DNA of 64,000 bases from Erodium maritimum. Taxonomy: Eukaryota; Streptophyta; Magnoliopsida; Geraniales; Geraniaceae. The notes beneath the pieces were generated by a model that was not told where the DNA came from, did not search any database, and saw only the letters and a program-made list of their open reading frames with translations. How positions within the stretch are numbered: position 1 is the first letter of the stretch; each line of letters opens with the position of its first letter. Positions 54,418-64,000 of this stretch are shown one piece after another. The translations under genes and the position numbers were made by a program. Where the stretch lies: assembly GCA_963921825.1 (NCBI GenBank), contig OY997593.1:51134039-51198038 (forward strand), read 5' to 3'.

Positions 54418-55477
54418 GAGAAGAAATCAAATATAAACTCATCTTTTAAGTTAAAAATCATGAGAATCCATGTAAACTATTTATTTTATAAATTGATGGA
54501 TGAGATGCAATTGAGCCGTTAACTGCAAAAAAAAAACGACAACTTTTTGATAAATTGTAGGGGTTATTTAGTAAAACTAGCATATTATTTTTTTATCAAT
54601 TCACAATTTAATCTTTTTCGCTTTGTTTGAACTCCGATTGACTTCAAGTTTACGCCAATATTTTTATTTTTTCAAGGCCTTTCTATCAAGATCAGTCATG
54701 AGTATATTTTGATGAATGAAAAATATATATATTTCATGGCTGATTTAAAAAATATATATATCTAAGTGATTTTTATCAACATTGAACACTAGTTTTATCA
54801 ACACCGAACATTAGTTTTATCAACCCGTAGCACTATTTTTATCACCTCATTTTACCAAAACTGAAAATGTTTTTATCACATCATCACATGTGTTTTATCA
54901 ACATTGAACATTAGTTTTATCAACACCAAACACTAGGTTTATCACCACACTACATGTGTTTTATCATCTCATCACTTGTTTTTTATCACTTCAACACACA
55001 TGTTTTATAACATCAACATATGTTTTTAATCAACACTAAACACTAGTTTTATCAACACCGAACAATAGTTTTAATTATCAGTTTGATATGAAACAATTAT
55101 TAATGAAGATCTATCAATACTCAACAATAGTTTTATAACCCCGATATAAAAAAAATTCCGTGCTAAAAAATATATTAATCATTGATCTTGATTAAAGCCC
55201 TCGAAAAAATAAAAATATTGGTGCAAGTTTGAAGCTAATCGAAGTTGAAATGAAGCGAGAATTATTAAATTGGTTAAGATTAAAATGGACACTTATCCAC
55301 ATGACACCATGCAATTATAATTATGTTCTTATTTGTGTGAGAGATAGAAAAATGTGCGTGTATTTTGGTGAATTGTGAGTGATGATGTAACACCGTGGTG
55401 AATGTTGTATCTTAAATGTGCATGATAAAGACGAGTTCATATAGGATAAGAAGAATTTTTAATTGATTTATCTTCTC
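54418..55477. mobile_element. Mutator-like element B, inverted relative of A
   Basis: Starts GAGAAGAAATCAAATATAAA and ends inverted as GAGAAGATAAATCAATTAAA, 11 bases beyond the duplication of element A. The interior is the reverse complement of A's right arm and its minisatellite (TTTATCAACATTGAACACTA units, 54770-55140). The flanks CCAATAATA and TAATAATAT do not form a clean 9-bp duplication, so the exact ends may be off by a few bases. Non-coding. Confidence 0.7.
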
Positions 55478-56095
55478 TAATAATATAGATTAAATATTTA
55501 CTTTTTTATTTTTTGTGTTGGAATTTCCAGTTTTGTGTGTAATTTGCTTTACACAATATTCTACTCCACAAGTTCTATAAATACATACAATAGAAATATA
55601 CCGAGAAATGTTAGTTGTGTAGCATATTATATAGTAAAGGACAAATGAGGACATTTATAACCAACCACTCAATCATTACCATTTAGTACAAAGCATTTCA
55701 AGGTTTAGATCTGAGTTTGAAAATGAACATAATTACCTATAAAATAACAAACTAGCAAGTATTTGAAGTAATTCCTCTTGTCGAAAGAACATTAGCCGTA
55801 TGTTCTTTTTGTTGTCGTCGAAGTCGTCGTCGTGTAAAACTATGCTACCACACATGTGTTGGACAAAAGTGGGTTTAGACAAATGAAAATGGTCAACTTG
55901 ACGCTCAGTTATCTATTGGATCGGGTCATCTTAGAACTATGGAAATATTAGTTTCGTATTCTAGGAAGTGAGGCCTTTCTAACGAGATATTATGAGGTTT
56001 AAACGGACAAGAGGTGAATGAGAAAATAAAGCTCAAAGGTCACCCATTGAACTTAGTTGTGGAGAAAATTGCAAATGAACAATGCATCATTCTTG
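55478..56095. other. Intergenic, nothing recognised
   Basis: AT-rich; no ORF over 60 codons and no repeat that I can support. Confidence 0.4.
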
Positions 56096-56990
56096 TGTTG
56101 TCCCACATCGAAAGATTGCCAAACTTTCATTGGGTTTATATAGTGTTGTTGCATTCCTATCATGTTTGAATAGTTGGATGAAAGGCTGTGTGCAAGACGC
56201 GAATGTTGTAGTTGATTTGGGCTCGTAGCGCCAGCTTCGTTTTGCTTCGGCCCGTATTAAAATCTCAACAATTAATTTCCAATTTTCAGAATATGCAAAA
56301 TAAGGAAATCTGAAATTGATATCTTTTTCAGTTTTGGAAATTGATATGCAATAAATAAGGAAATTTTAGAATTTATTATTTCCGAAATTTATATTATTTC
56401 CTAGTTTTTTATTATTTCGAATTTCTTAATATTTCCTAATTTATTTAATTTCCTAATATTTTAATATTTCGAAATTAATAATTAATTACCGAAAAAAATA
56501 TTTCCAATATTTGATATTTCCGAAAATTGTGTTTCCAAAAACTCGTTTCCAAAAACTCTCTCCCCTTTTCTTATATAAGCTCTGTTCTAGTTCATTATTC
56601 GTAGTGAAAAATTAGACATGTAGTAGAGACAAAATAGATGCGAAAATTACCTACACAATTTCTATCCTTCTCCAAGAACAGAGCAACTGATTTCTTTCTA
56701 TTCGGTGCTACTTCTCATACACGGTTTCGAGTTCGTTTAAGTTGTCGTTGTATCTTGGGAGACTTGCTCAGACGGGGCAATAAAAAGTCTTAAGGAAACT
56801 GGTTCGCAGGCCTCGACATACCAGTTCCCTCTTCGAGTATCGATTGAGGTTACTGTTTCGATTACGTATCGACCTTATATTTTTACATACTTTGTTTGTT
56901 ATTTTATTTCGCATGTGATGTGAATATTCACTAATAATATTGGATTCAGTTTTATCTGTTTTTATCGTTTATGGACTAACCCGTCTAACA
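56096..56990 (+). repeat. LTR-like sequence with promoter, possible solo LTR
   Basis: Starts TGTTGTCCCACATCGAAAG, a start common in plant LTRs, and ends CCCGTCTAACA. It contains TTATATAAGCTC at about 56572, a TATA box placed as in an LTR. No 5-bp duplication (TCTTG on the left, ACATG on the right) and no partner LTR were found. The AT-rich 56270-56540 is a run of TATTTCC/GGAAATT words. Confidence 0.35.
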
Positions 56991-57034
56991 ACATGATCTT
57001 CGTGTGTTTCATGATCCGAATTCTAGAAAAAGTC

Positions 57035-57290
57035 ATGTTTTTCTCCCTCACGCCTCCAAATCTCAACGAAGTTGTGCTCGAAGGACATAGCCTCGCTAGA
57101 GGCGATCCCCGACTAAATGTTGCGGTGGTTCTCTTCCTCACGCCTCCGAGTCTTAGTTTCGTTGTGTTTGAAGGATGAGGTATCTCTAGAGGTGATTTGC
57201 GACTACCTGTTGCGGAGGTTCTTTCCTCCACGCATTCGAGTCTTAGCGTCGCTGTATTTGAAGGATGAGACATCTCTAAAAGCGATCGAC
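57035..57290. repeat. Tandem repeat of about 90 bp, three units
   Basis: Units share CTCACGCCTCC.A.TCT.A, GTTGTG.T.GAAGGA.GAG and CTCTAGAGGCGAT.C.CGACT. They are diverged by indels, and different units open different reading frames on both strands. Origin unknown. Confidence 0.7.
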
Positions 57291-58329
57291 GTCTACTTTT
57301 GCGCGGCTCTCTTCTCAATCGGTCTAGCTTCATGCGCCATTTCGATCATTTCCATAGCTAAACCACATATTTTTATTGCCGATAGCGATCAAGGTTCGGT
57401 ATCAGGTGCCTTTGTTAGTCCACACAATCAGGCGAAGTTTGCTACACACCCTCGCCAAGTCCAACGAGGCACCAATAGGGAAGTGTGATATCGGGGAGGA
57501 GAAGCATCCCACCCCATCACGATTTGTTGCAATTGATCATCCTCCTCCACCAGATACTGTGATCCCTGATTAAATACTACACTTTCTACCAACATACCAG
57601 AGTCCTTTCCCGAGGATTAAGCAATAGTTAGACCTTCACACATCCGCCAAGAGTGTCTCCCACAAGGATTCATGTAAGCTCCGTCATGGCTTCCGAGATA
57701 ATATCTCGTGCTTGAGCCCACAACTAGATGTGATCCAGTCGAGAAGGTCTTGTCATACCTTAAACAAAGAAATAATGCAAAGACGCCTGTCTCTAGATCC
57801 TTCACCACAAGTCCGAAAAAGGATGCTACCTAGACCTTACTAGTTACCCAGAGCATTAACTTCCGTTTGTATGACCGAGTAGTGAGGAGACGACCTGTCA
57901 TGCCGTATAGGCGGCAAGGAATAGAAGTCTGGTCCGTCAGAGTGTACGACACTTCAACGAATGCATTTTCTTCTAGATCAATTGTGAATGCTAAGAAACC
58001 TTCCTTGAGGTCCTTGAGGGATGGTGGTGGACTAGTGAATGAGTGACTGTGAGCAGTGTTGGAACAATGCTCGGTAGGAGTGTTTTGGGAGAAGTAAACT
58101 AAAAATAAAGGGATGGGAGTCGTCATTTTATAGGCTTTCTAGTTTTCTTGGGTGTGGCGGCCTTAAAAAATGGTAAAGGAGGCATCATTAATAGCTCTAC
58201 AATAGATATCAGAGTTACGGAAGTGGTCGTATTCATCAAAGACATGTTGATGACGAATAATGGAAACAATTATTAGTTAGAGAACGGATGACACATCGTA
58301 AAACTTGAGCAAACTAGAGAGTTCTCTAA
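57291..58329. other. Unassigned; weak minus-strand frames
   Basis: 57830-58126 on the minus strand reads with phrases like FVEVSYTLTDQTSIPCRLYG and TTRSYKRKLMLWVTSK, followed by a second frame at 57617-57808. It looks like decayed coding sequence of a protein I do not recognise. 58308-58329 (GCAAACTAGAGAGTTCTCTAA) has a near copy at 61025-61045, see the Harbinger entry. Confidence 0.3.
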
Positions 58330-58740
58330 GAGCATGTGCAACGGACCGACCCGAGTCACAAACCGGAACCCGCTACATAACAGGTCACACGTTGTTGGGC
58401 TCGCTTCCTACGGCTCTGACCTGCTATTTAGCGGGTCGTGGTCGCGGTTTGCGGCCCACGACCAACTAACTTGGGTCGCTTGGTCGTCGATTCAGGGACG
58501 CAGGCCAGCCAACCAGGCCCCGACACGTGGTTATTCCGGATGAAAAAAATCCGATCGTTGCCAACAATCGGTAACGACTTTTTAAATAAAAAATACAAAA
58601 TAATAAACTTTAACCAAAAATAACCACATATTCCATTTATAAATACAACCCTCTCATTCATTTATACTACCAACATTTTCCACTTTAACTTTCTCTCTCA
58701 AAACATAAAATTCCTCTCACACATTCCGATACAAAATATC

Positions 58741-59560
58741 TGATGACGAGTGTCCATCTAAAGAGAAGTTGGAAGCCAACATTCGGGCAGTCGAAGAATG
58801 ACTCCGACGAAGGATTGATGGAATGATAGAGAGGCTAATGTCAAGGATCAACCGAATGAGGGAAAGAGTCGAACGCGACAAACCTTCCCAACGAGAGATT
58901 AACAGAGGTCGCATAGAAGCCCACGACCGACTAATGCAAGATTATTTTGTCGACAACCCCACGTATGAGCCTGATATGTTTAGGCGTCAATTCCGTATGT
59001 ACCGACCACTTTTTCAACGCGAGATGGACAAGGTAGCAGAGCATGACGAATACTTCATTCAGAAACGGGATGTTGTAGGACACTTGGGCCTATCAACACG
59101 CCAAAAGTGCACAACCGCGATACGGATTCTTGCGTATAGGTTCTCGACCAATTTGTTGGATGAATCACTACGAGTTGGGGTAAGTACCATAATCGAATGT
59201 GTTTTTCGGTTTTGCAAGGTCGTTATTAAGATGTTCGGGGCTGAGTACGAGCATAAACCAATACCGGAGGACTTGACTCGATTACTCGAATTGGGGTACA
59301 ACCAAGGGTTCCCTTGCATGATTGGGAGTCTTGACTGCATCTATTTGGAGCGTTAGAATTGCCCAAGCGCATTGCAAGGAGCCCATGGTCGGGGAGATCA
59401 CAACGGGGATCCAACCGTTATGCTGGAAGCTATACCGTCCCGTGATTTGTGGATTTGGCATGTATGTTTTGGGATGTCTGGCTCGAACAACGACATCAAC
59501 GTCCTGAACGCAAGCCATTTATTCCATGTGGGGTCGGTTTGGAGCGTATTACCATTCTAA
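58741..59560 (+). pseudogene. HARBI1-type PIF/Harbinger transposase (DDE_Tnp_4), decayed
   Basis: A single frame with two in-frame stops (TGA near 58800, TAG at 59354-59356). Conserved plant PIF features in order: FRRQFRMYRPLFQREM, VGHLGLSTRQKCTTAIRILA, GVSTIIECVFRFCK, IGSLDCIYLE (first catalytic Asp), the stop, NCPSALQGAH, PTVMLEAIPSRDLWIWH and FGMSGSNNDINVLN (second catalytic Asp). The frame then degenerates to a stop at 59560, so the third acidic residue and the C-terminus are lost. Intact proteins are nucleases that work with a Myb/SANT-type partner. The longest clean frame is 58823-59356 (177 aa). Confidence 0.88.
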
Positions 59561-59597
59561 CGACGAGTGAGAAATCTTTTTATCTATAACACTTGTG

Positions 59598-60641
59598 CAG
59601 GACCGACCCTACCCCTTGGCAGGTTAGGCGGTCGCCTAAGACCACAACGATGGGCAAGGCCACATTTAAAAAAAACAAATATTAAATATACAAAACCATG
59701 TTGAACAAGACCATGTTTCACTAAAAAAAAACCTTTATGACTATATAAAGCTCATATCATATTTTTAATCCCAATCAGTAATTACTAATTACGCACAACC
59801 TATTTCCATGTTGAACAAACCTTTGTTTTTTTTCTCTTTTGAAACTGCATCAACATATTAAATAGTAGGATTTAAATTTTTTATTACCTTTTATATATTT
59901 TATTTTTAGCTATAATTTTTTCTCAAATACAATTTTTCTTCATCCTAGTTCTATTATTTTTATATTTATTCCCTAAGTATTTCTAATATTTTTTTTCTCT
60001 AATTTCTCAATTGTTTTATTACGATTTCTTTCTTAAATTCTAGTTTGTTCTAAAAAAAATAATCTTTTATCACTATATGATATTTCTTATCTTGGTCGTA
60101 GAGAACAAAAATAAAAACGAAGAACAATTTGAATACAATGTTAGTAATGTTAATAGTTAATTAATTTCACTTTTTTACTAATTAGTTGATAATTTATAAC
60201 ATTCCACCATGAAAATTCTATAGCTTGATCCGTCAATGGTTTAATTTTCAATAATTCTGGACATTAGACTTATTAGTTACAAATTCATGTTTTAAAAAAA
60301 TTATACTGTATGGTTAGTTGTTGATATAAATTTTATTTTTTATATTGATTACGTTTATTAAGCAAGAACTTGGACACACTTCTTTAATTGCTTTATATCA
60401 AGTTTTATTTTTTTTAATGTGTGTTATGTTTATTATGTAGAAAAATGTTAAATAAAAAAAAGTGAATCTGGTTTTACAAAATTCAAAAAAAAATTGAAGG
60501 TTTCATAAATTCACAAAAGAGAACTTAAAATAAATTTATAACAAAAAATAATCAATTAAAAAATATTTCCCCCTTCCTATCATTAAAAGGTCCATTTTCG
60601 AATTTTCGCCTAAGACCACCAAATGTATAGAGACGGCCCTG
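59598..60641. mobile_element. Non-autonomous hAT element (1,044 bp)
   Basis: Perfect 8-bp duplication CACTTGTG (59590-59597 and 60642-60649). Ends CAGGACCGACCCTACCCC on the left and CAGGGCCGTCTCTATACATT read inward on the right, with the shared inner word GGCG.TCGCCTAAGACCAC. AT-rich non-coding core. It lies inside the Harbinger element and is younger. Confidence 0.85.
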
Positions 60642-60962
60642 CACTTGTGTATTGGGTGAGATTATTTGTGGATGAATAAAATTGAAGTTTCAATTTACTT
60701 TAATTTGTGTTATTATTTGTCAAATTTATTTCAATTTCATATAATATTAACTGTTATACTAATTTGTTTAATAAATTTAGTAAAATATCAATTCAGTGTT
60801 CAGTCAAAATCCACTTAACATCTATTCAGAACCTAAGCCCTAAATTGGACCCTTATATGGGTCTTACCACTATAAATACAGTTAAATTAAGAGATTAAGA
60901 CTCACTATTTTACACAATCAACATACGTGCCCTTAACCCGAACCGTTCTAATGTACGTACTC

Positions 60963-61110
60963 TAAAAACTGTAAAATATAACTTAGTTTTAATCATTTTA
61001 ATCCCTCTTTAATTGTTATTGGGCAAACTAGAGAGATCTCTAAGAACTGTAAAATATAACTTTGTTTTAATCATTTTACTCCATCTTTAATTGTTATTTT
61101 CATCGTTCAA
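60963..61110. repeat. Local tandem repeat holding an empty Harbinger target site
   Basis: AACTGTAAAATATAACTT(A/T)GTTTTAATCATTTTA appears at 60968 and again at 61046. Between them GGGCAAACTAGAGAGATCTC repeats the left flank of the Harbinger element. The unit is about 80 bp and was present before the transposon entered one copy. Confidence 0.75.
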
Positions 61111-62399
61111 CTTCTCCTATTATAGTGATTTTAATCATCACAATTATTATCCTCTTAGAAATTACAATCGTGGATGACCTAACAAAAAAAATATTGAAAT
61201 GACAGTTCTTCCAATTAATGGGGGCAAGTGGGTCTATGGCTCTATGCACGTTGTGCTTGTAAGCAAAACTAATTATTGTTATTTTCTTTCTGCAATTTTA
61301 AATTACTTTGATTGTTTTATTTATTAAATAGATAGTATATTAAAAGTGAGAGTGACACTTGAAAACATTATTTATTGAGTTGAATAGTCAAGAAACTCAA
61401 TATTCCTATCCTCTTGGGTGATAATTTGGATACGTTTTCTAATATCATATTCAAATGAAAATGAAAAATAGTTGGTTGGTACTCTCTATAAACGCTTAAA
61501 AATAAAGTCTCATTCCTAACCAAAGCAAGAACAATAATTTAATATGATGTCCATCAATGTCTAATTATAGAATACTGGATTGTTATCCCCAACCAGGGAA
61601 TAATATTAGATTTTTGTAATAAAATAAGAAGTTGGTTGGTTATTTTATTTACTTAAAGAAAATATTACGCAACTAAGACAATAATTTTGATTTTGCTTGG
61701 TGCTATTTAGATCTATTGAAAAACAATGGATTAGACTCTTTCTTATATAGTTTAGATTTAAAAGTGAACCAAAAGAGTGTCGGTAGAGGCAGACAGAGGA
61801 AAGAAAAAAAGGAATAGAGGAGAGAGAAAGTTCGAGACATCAATAACGAGAGCATATGATGGATACTCCCATAATAGACAAGTGGCACATTTAATGTGGT
61901 ACTATTCGGACATCGATCTCTTGACGGGTCCCACCACTCCCACATCTGTCAGAATACACACTCCATATGTAACGTACCTTGCGGCTTTGGATCACCGGCA
62001 GATATTTACCTTTTAGATCTTGTCTCTTGTTTTTACGCGTTCCCTTTCCCATGCATTGCACACAACAAGATTTCATCTTACAGGTCATAGAGTAGAAGAC
62101 GTACATACAGTACACTGTTTTAAGCTTTAACCGTAACCAATATGTTTCTGAGTTGGCTTCTCCAAAGCGATGTTGCGTGCTCATTCTTCATCAGCTTTCA
62201 CTTTCTTTCCCTCCCGCGCCTATTTCTTCTATCTCTTGTCTTCAAAGGATTCGATTGTTACACTACTGGTCCCGATCATTGGATTGGTTTTTTGATTTCT
62301 TAAAATGTTAATATCATCATCTTTTGTTTTCTCAAGTTATCACGTGATTTATCACTCATTTATTTTTGAATGGATTGCAATCTAAGCTCCAGTTTTTTT
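61111..62399. other. Intergenic, nothing recognised
   Basis: AT-rich to 61750, then mixed. Frames at 61703-62184 on either strand have no domain. 62165-62260 is CT-rich and could be a leader of something lost. No supportable feature. Confidence 0.4.
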
Positions 62400-64000
62400 T
62401 TAGGGAGTAATACCATATTTTATTTAGGAAAATTTTCATTTTAATACCTGACAAACTTTTATTTGCAGTTAATACCTTATCTTGAATTTTTTTTCATTTT
62501 AATACACTGGTAAACTATTATTTTCAGTTTCATACCCAACCGTTAACGTTCCCTCCAAAATGAATGAAAAGTCCAAAATACCCTCTGAGACCAATCAAAT
62601 TTTCAAAACCTACCACAAAAAAATATATTTCAAAAAATATTTTAAAAATCAGTTTTTATATATTTCAAAAATCAATTTATATATATATTTAAAAAATCAT
62701 ATTTTTTATATAATTCAAAAAATTAGTTTTTATATATTTTAAAATAATATTTTTATATAATTCAAAAAATCAAATTTATACATTTGAACAAAAATCAGAT
62801 ATTTTATAATTAATATTTGGGATAATTCCATTTTAGTACCCTAAAACTTTCGGATTTCGTTTTTAGTACCCTAAATATTTTTTGTGCCACTTCAGTACCC
62901 TAAATCTTTAATAATTCCACTTTAGTACCCAACGTCTGATTTTCCATTCAATGTTGTTAACTTTCCATCCAATGAACATAAAATGTCCAAAATACACCTC
63001 ATGTTACATCAAATTTTCAAAAATTTTCCATTGTCCAAAATACCATTTATTAAATCTTTTTTAAAATTGAAATAATTAATCCTTTACTAATTATTTTTAA
63101 TATTCAATTATTGAATTATTTTATATTTTACCTAAATTGAAATAATTTTTTTTGTTAAAGTCCAGAATCTGGTGCACGCGACCCACCGGAGAAGAGGAAC
63201 TCGGAATCCAGGACCGCTGAGAGGGAGCAAGGAGAACATGCAGACGGAGACCGGAGAAGAGGAGCTTGGAACTCGGGCCGGCGTTGAGGAGCGCGACCAG
63301 ATCTGGTGCACGCGACCCACCGGAGCTCGCTGGGGAAGAAGGCTAGAACTGTCATCCGAAGAGCTTTGCTCCGGCGAGCTCCTTCTTCTTCTTCGGTTGA
63401 GTGAGGTACCGCCGTCTCCCCACCACGAGCTCGTCGTCGCCTCCTCCTCTCCGTCGCCGCCTCTAGTACCTCAGCCACGAGAGAAAAAGAGAGAAGCAAG
63501 TAGAGAATTGGTGTGCAGCTGGGGTGAGAAAGAAAGGGTAAAGTGAAAAGGAACATATGTAAATTTAGGATTTAAAATTATCTAAGAGTAGTTTTGGTAT
63601 TATTATAAAAGATAGGGTCATGTACAAGGCACATGACGTTTTTCCATCCGAAAATGGATGGAAAGTTAACGGCGGGTACTAAACTGGAATAAATAAAGAT
63701 TTAGGGTATTGAGGTGGTACAAAAAACATTTAGGGTACTAAAAACGAAATCCGAAAGTTTTAGGGTACTAAAATGGAATTATCCCTTAATATTTTATATA
63801 CTTCACATATTTATGAATAATAATTTTTTAGAATTAATTCTTATACATACTTATTTTACATATTTACAGATGAAGAAAGATCAATATTTTTTTATATTAG
63901 TAATATTTTATTTTATTTTTTATTTAATTTATTCGTGATATTTCATAAAAATACCCTAATCATTTTCAGAGGTCAAAGATTGAAGGGTGTTTTTGGTATT
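62400..64000. mobile_element. Mutator-like element, left end, running off the window
   Basis: Begins around TTTAGGGAGTAATACC and shows the iterated phrases TTCATTTTAATAC and CAGTTTCATACCC. Then AAAATACCCTCTGAGACC leads into an AT-rich core with AAAAATCAGTTTTTATATAT units, like the element at the left window edge. The core resumes at 63795 after the nested element. The right end is not in the window, although AGGTCAAAGATTGAAGGGTG near the end looks like the inverted partner of the CCCTCTGAGACC part. Confidence 0.5.
62819..63785. mobile_element. Mutator-like MITE (967 bp) nested in the previous element
   Basis: Perfect 9-bp duplication TTAATATTT (62810-62818 and 63786-63794). Inverted ends GGGATAATTCCATTTTAGTA are exact on both sides over about 60 bp and remain alike for about 180 bp. 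The ends themselves are built of four AGTACCCTAAA phrases. The core 63160-63540 is GC-rich with no domain in its frames on either strand, possibly a captured host exon or leader. Confidence 0.9.

Larger units (their letters stand above)
58330..60962 (+). mobile_element. PIF/Harbinger element with a nested hAT
   Basis: Ends GAGCATGTGCAACGGACCG on the left and GAGTACGTACATTAGAACGG read inward on the right. The first 11 bases differ only by transitions. The 3-bp duplication TAA (58327-58329 and 60963-60965) fits the family. An unoccupied copy of the target lies just to the right (CTCTAAGAACTGTAAAA at about 61040). It contains a decayed HARBI1-type transposase. Without the 1.05-kb hAT and its duplication it is about 1.6 kb. 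Confidence 0.8.

Overview
The window looks like repeat-rich nuclear DNA of a eudicot plant. Spliced plant transposase genes, Ty1/copia, CACTA, hAT, PIF/Harbinger and Mutator-type elements, L1-type retroposons and one intact single-exon plant cell-wall glycosyltransferase gene all support this. I cannot name the species. No rRNA, tRNA, CRISPR array or bacterial operon is seen. The only host gene that looks functional is a GATL-type family-8 glycosyltransferase at 39947-40996, with its own TATA box.

Layout. 1-560 is the right end of a Mutator-like element cut by the window edge. 1458-3347 is a retroposon on the minus strand carrying an RRM-type ORF1 and no ORF2. 4329-5767 is a Mutator-like element with a hAT element inside it. 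5805-6720 is a RING-finger E3 ligase pseudogene (RNF185/RMA type) with a 373-bp tandem duplication, followed by a 5.0-kb copia element (6751-11753) with near-identical LTRs. 12.1-19.3 kb holds degenerate LTR-retroelement material, including a 3.35-kb solo LTR (15292-18643) full of minisatellites. 19.4-20.2 kb has two MITEs embedded in TA repeats. 20.2-27.0 kb has three more retroposons and one copy of an inverted repeat family (second copy at about 31.15-32.77 kb). 33.5-38.4 kb has two GC-rich retroposons. After the GATL gene come a 498-bp Mutator MITE and then a Russian doll: a Mutator-like element (41820-54397) holding an 11-kb CACTA transposon (42602-53647), whose TNP1/Ptta gene is in turn split by a 1.4-kb solo LTR. 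58330-60962 is a PIF/Harbinger element with a decayed HARBI1-type transposase and a nested hAT. 62.4-64.0 kb is a Mutator-like element holding another one.

How the pieces relate. Most boundaries rest on target-site duplications that I read directly: 9 bp for Mutator-like, 8 bp for hAT, 3 bp for CACTA and PIF, 5 bp for LTR elements and 9-16 bp for retroposons. They allow a relative insertion history. The most interesting pattern is a set of L1-like retroposons that end in A-tails and are flanked by target duplications but lack any reverse transcriptase. At least two carry only ORF1-type RNA-binding proteins, like the half-LINE (HAL1) elements of mammals. Almost every transposon ORF is broken. 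In one family all in-frame stops fit C-to-T change at CAG/CAA/CGA codons, the footprint expected of methylated, silenced DNA.
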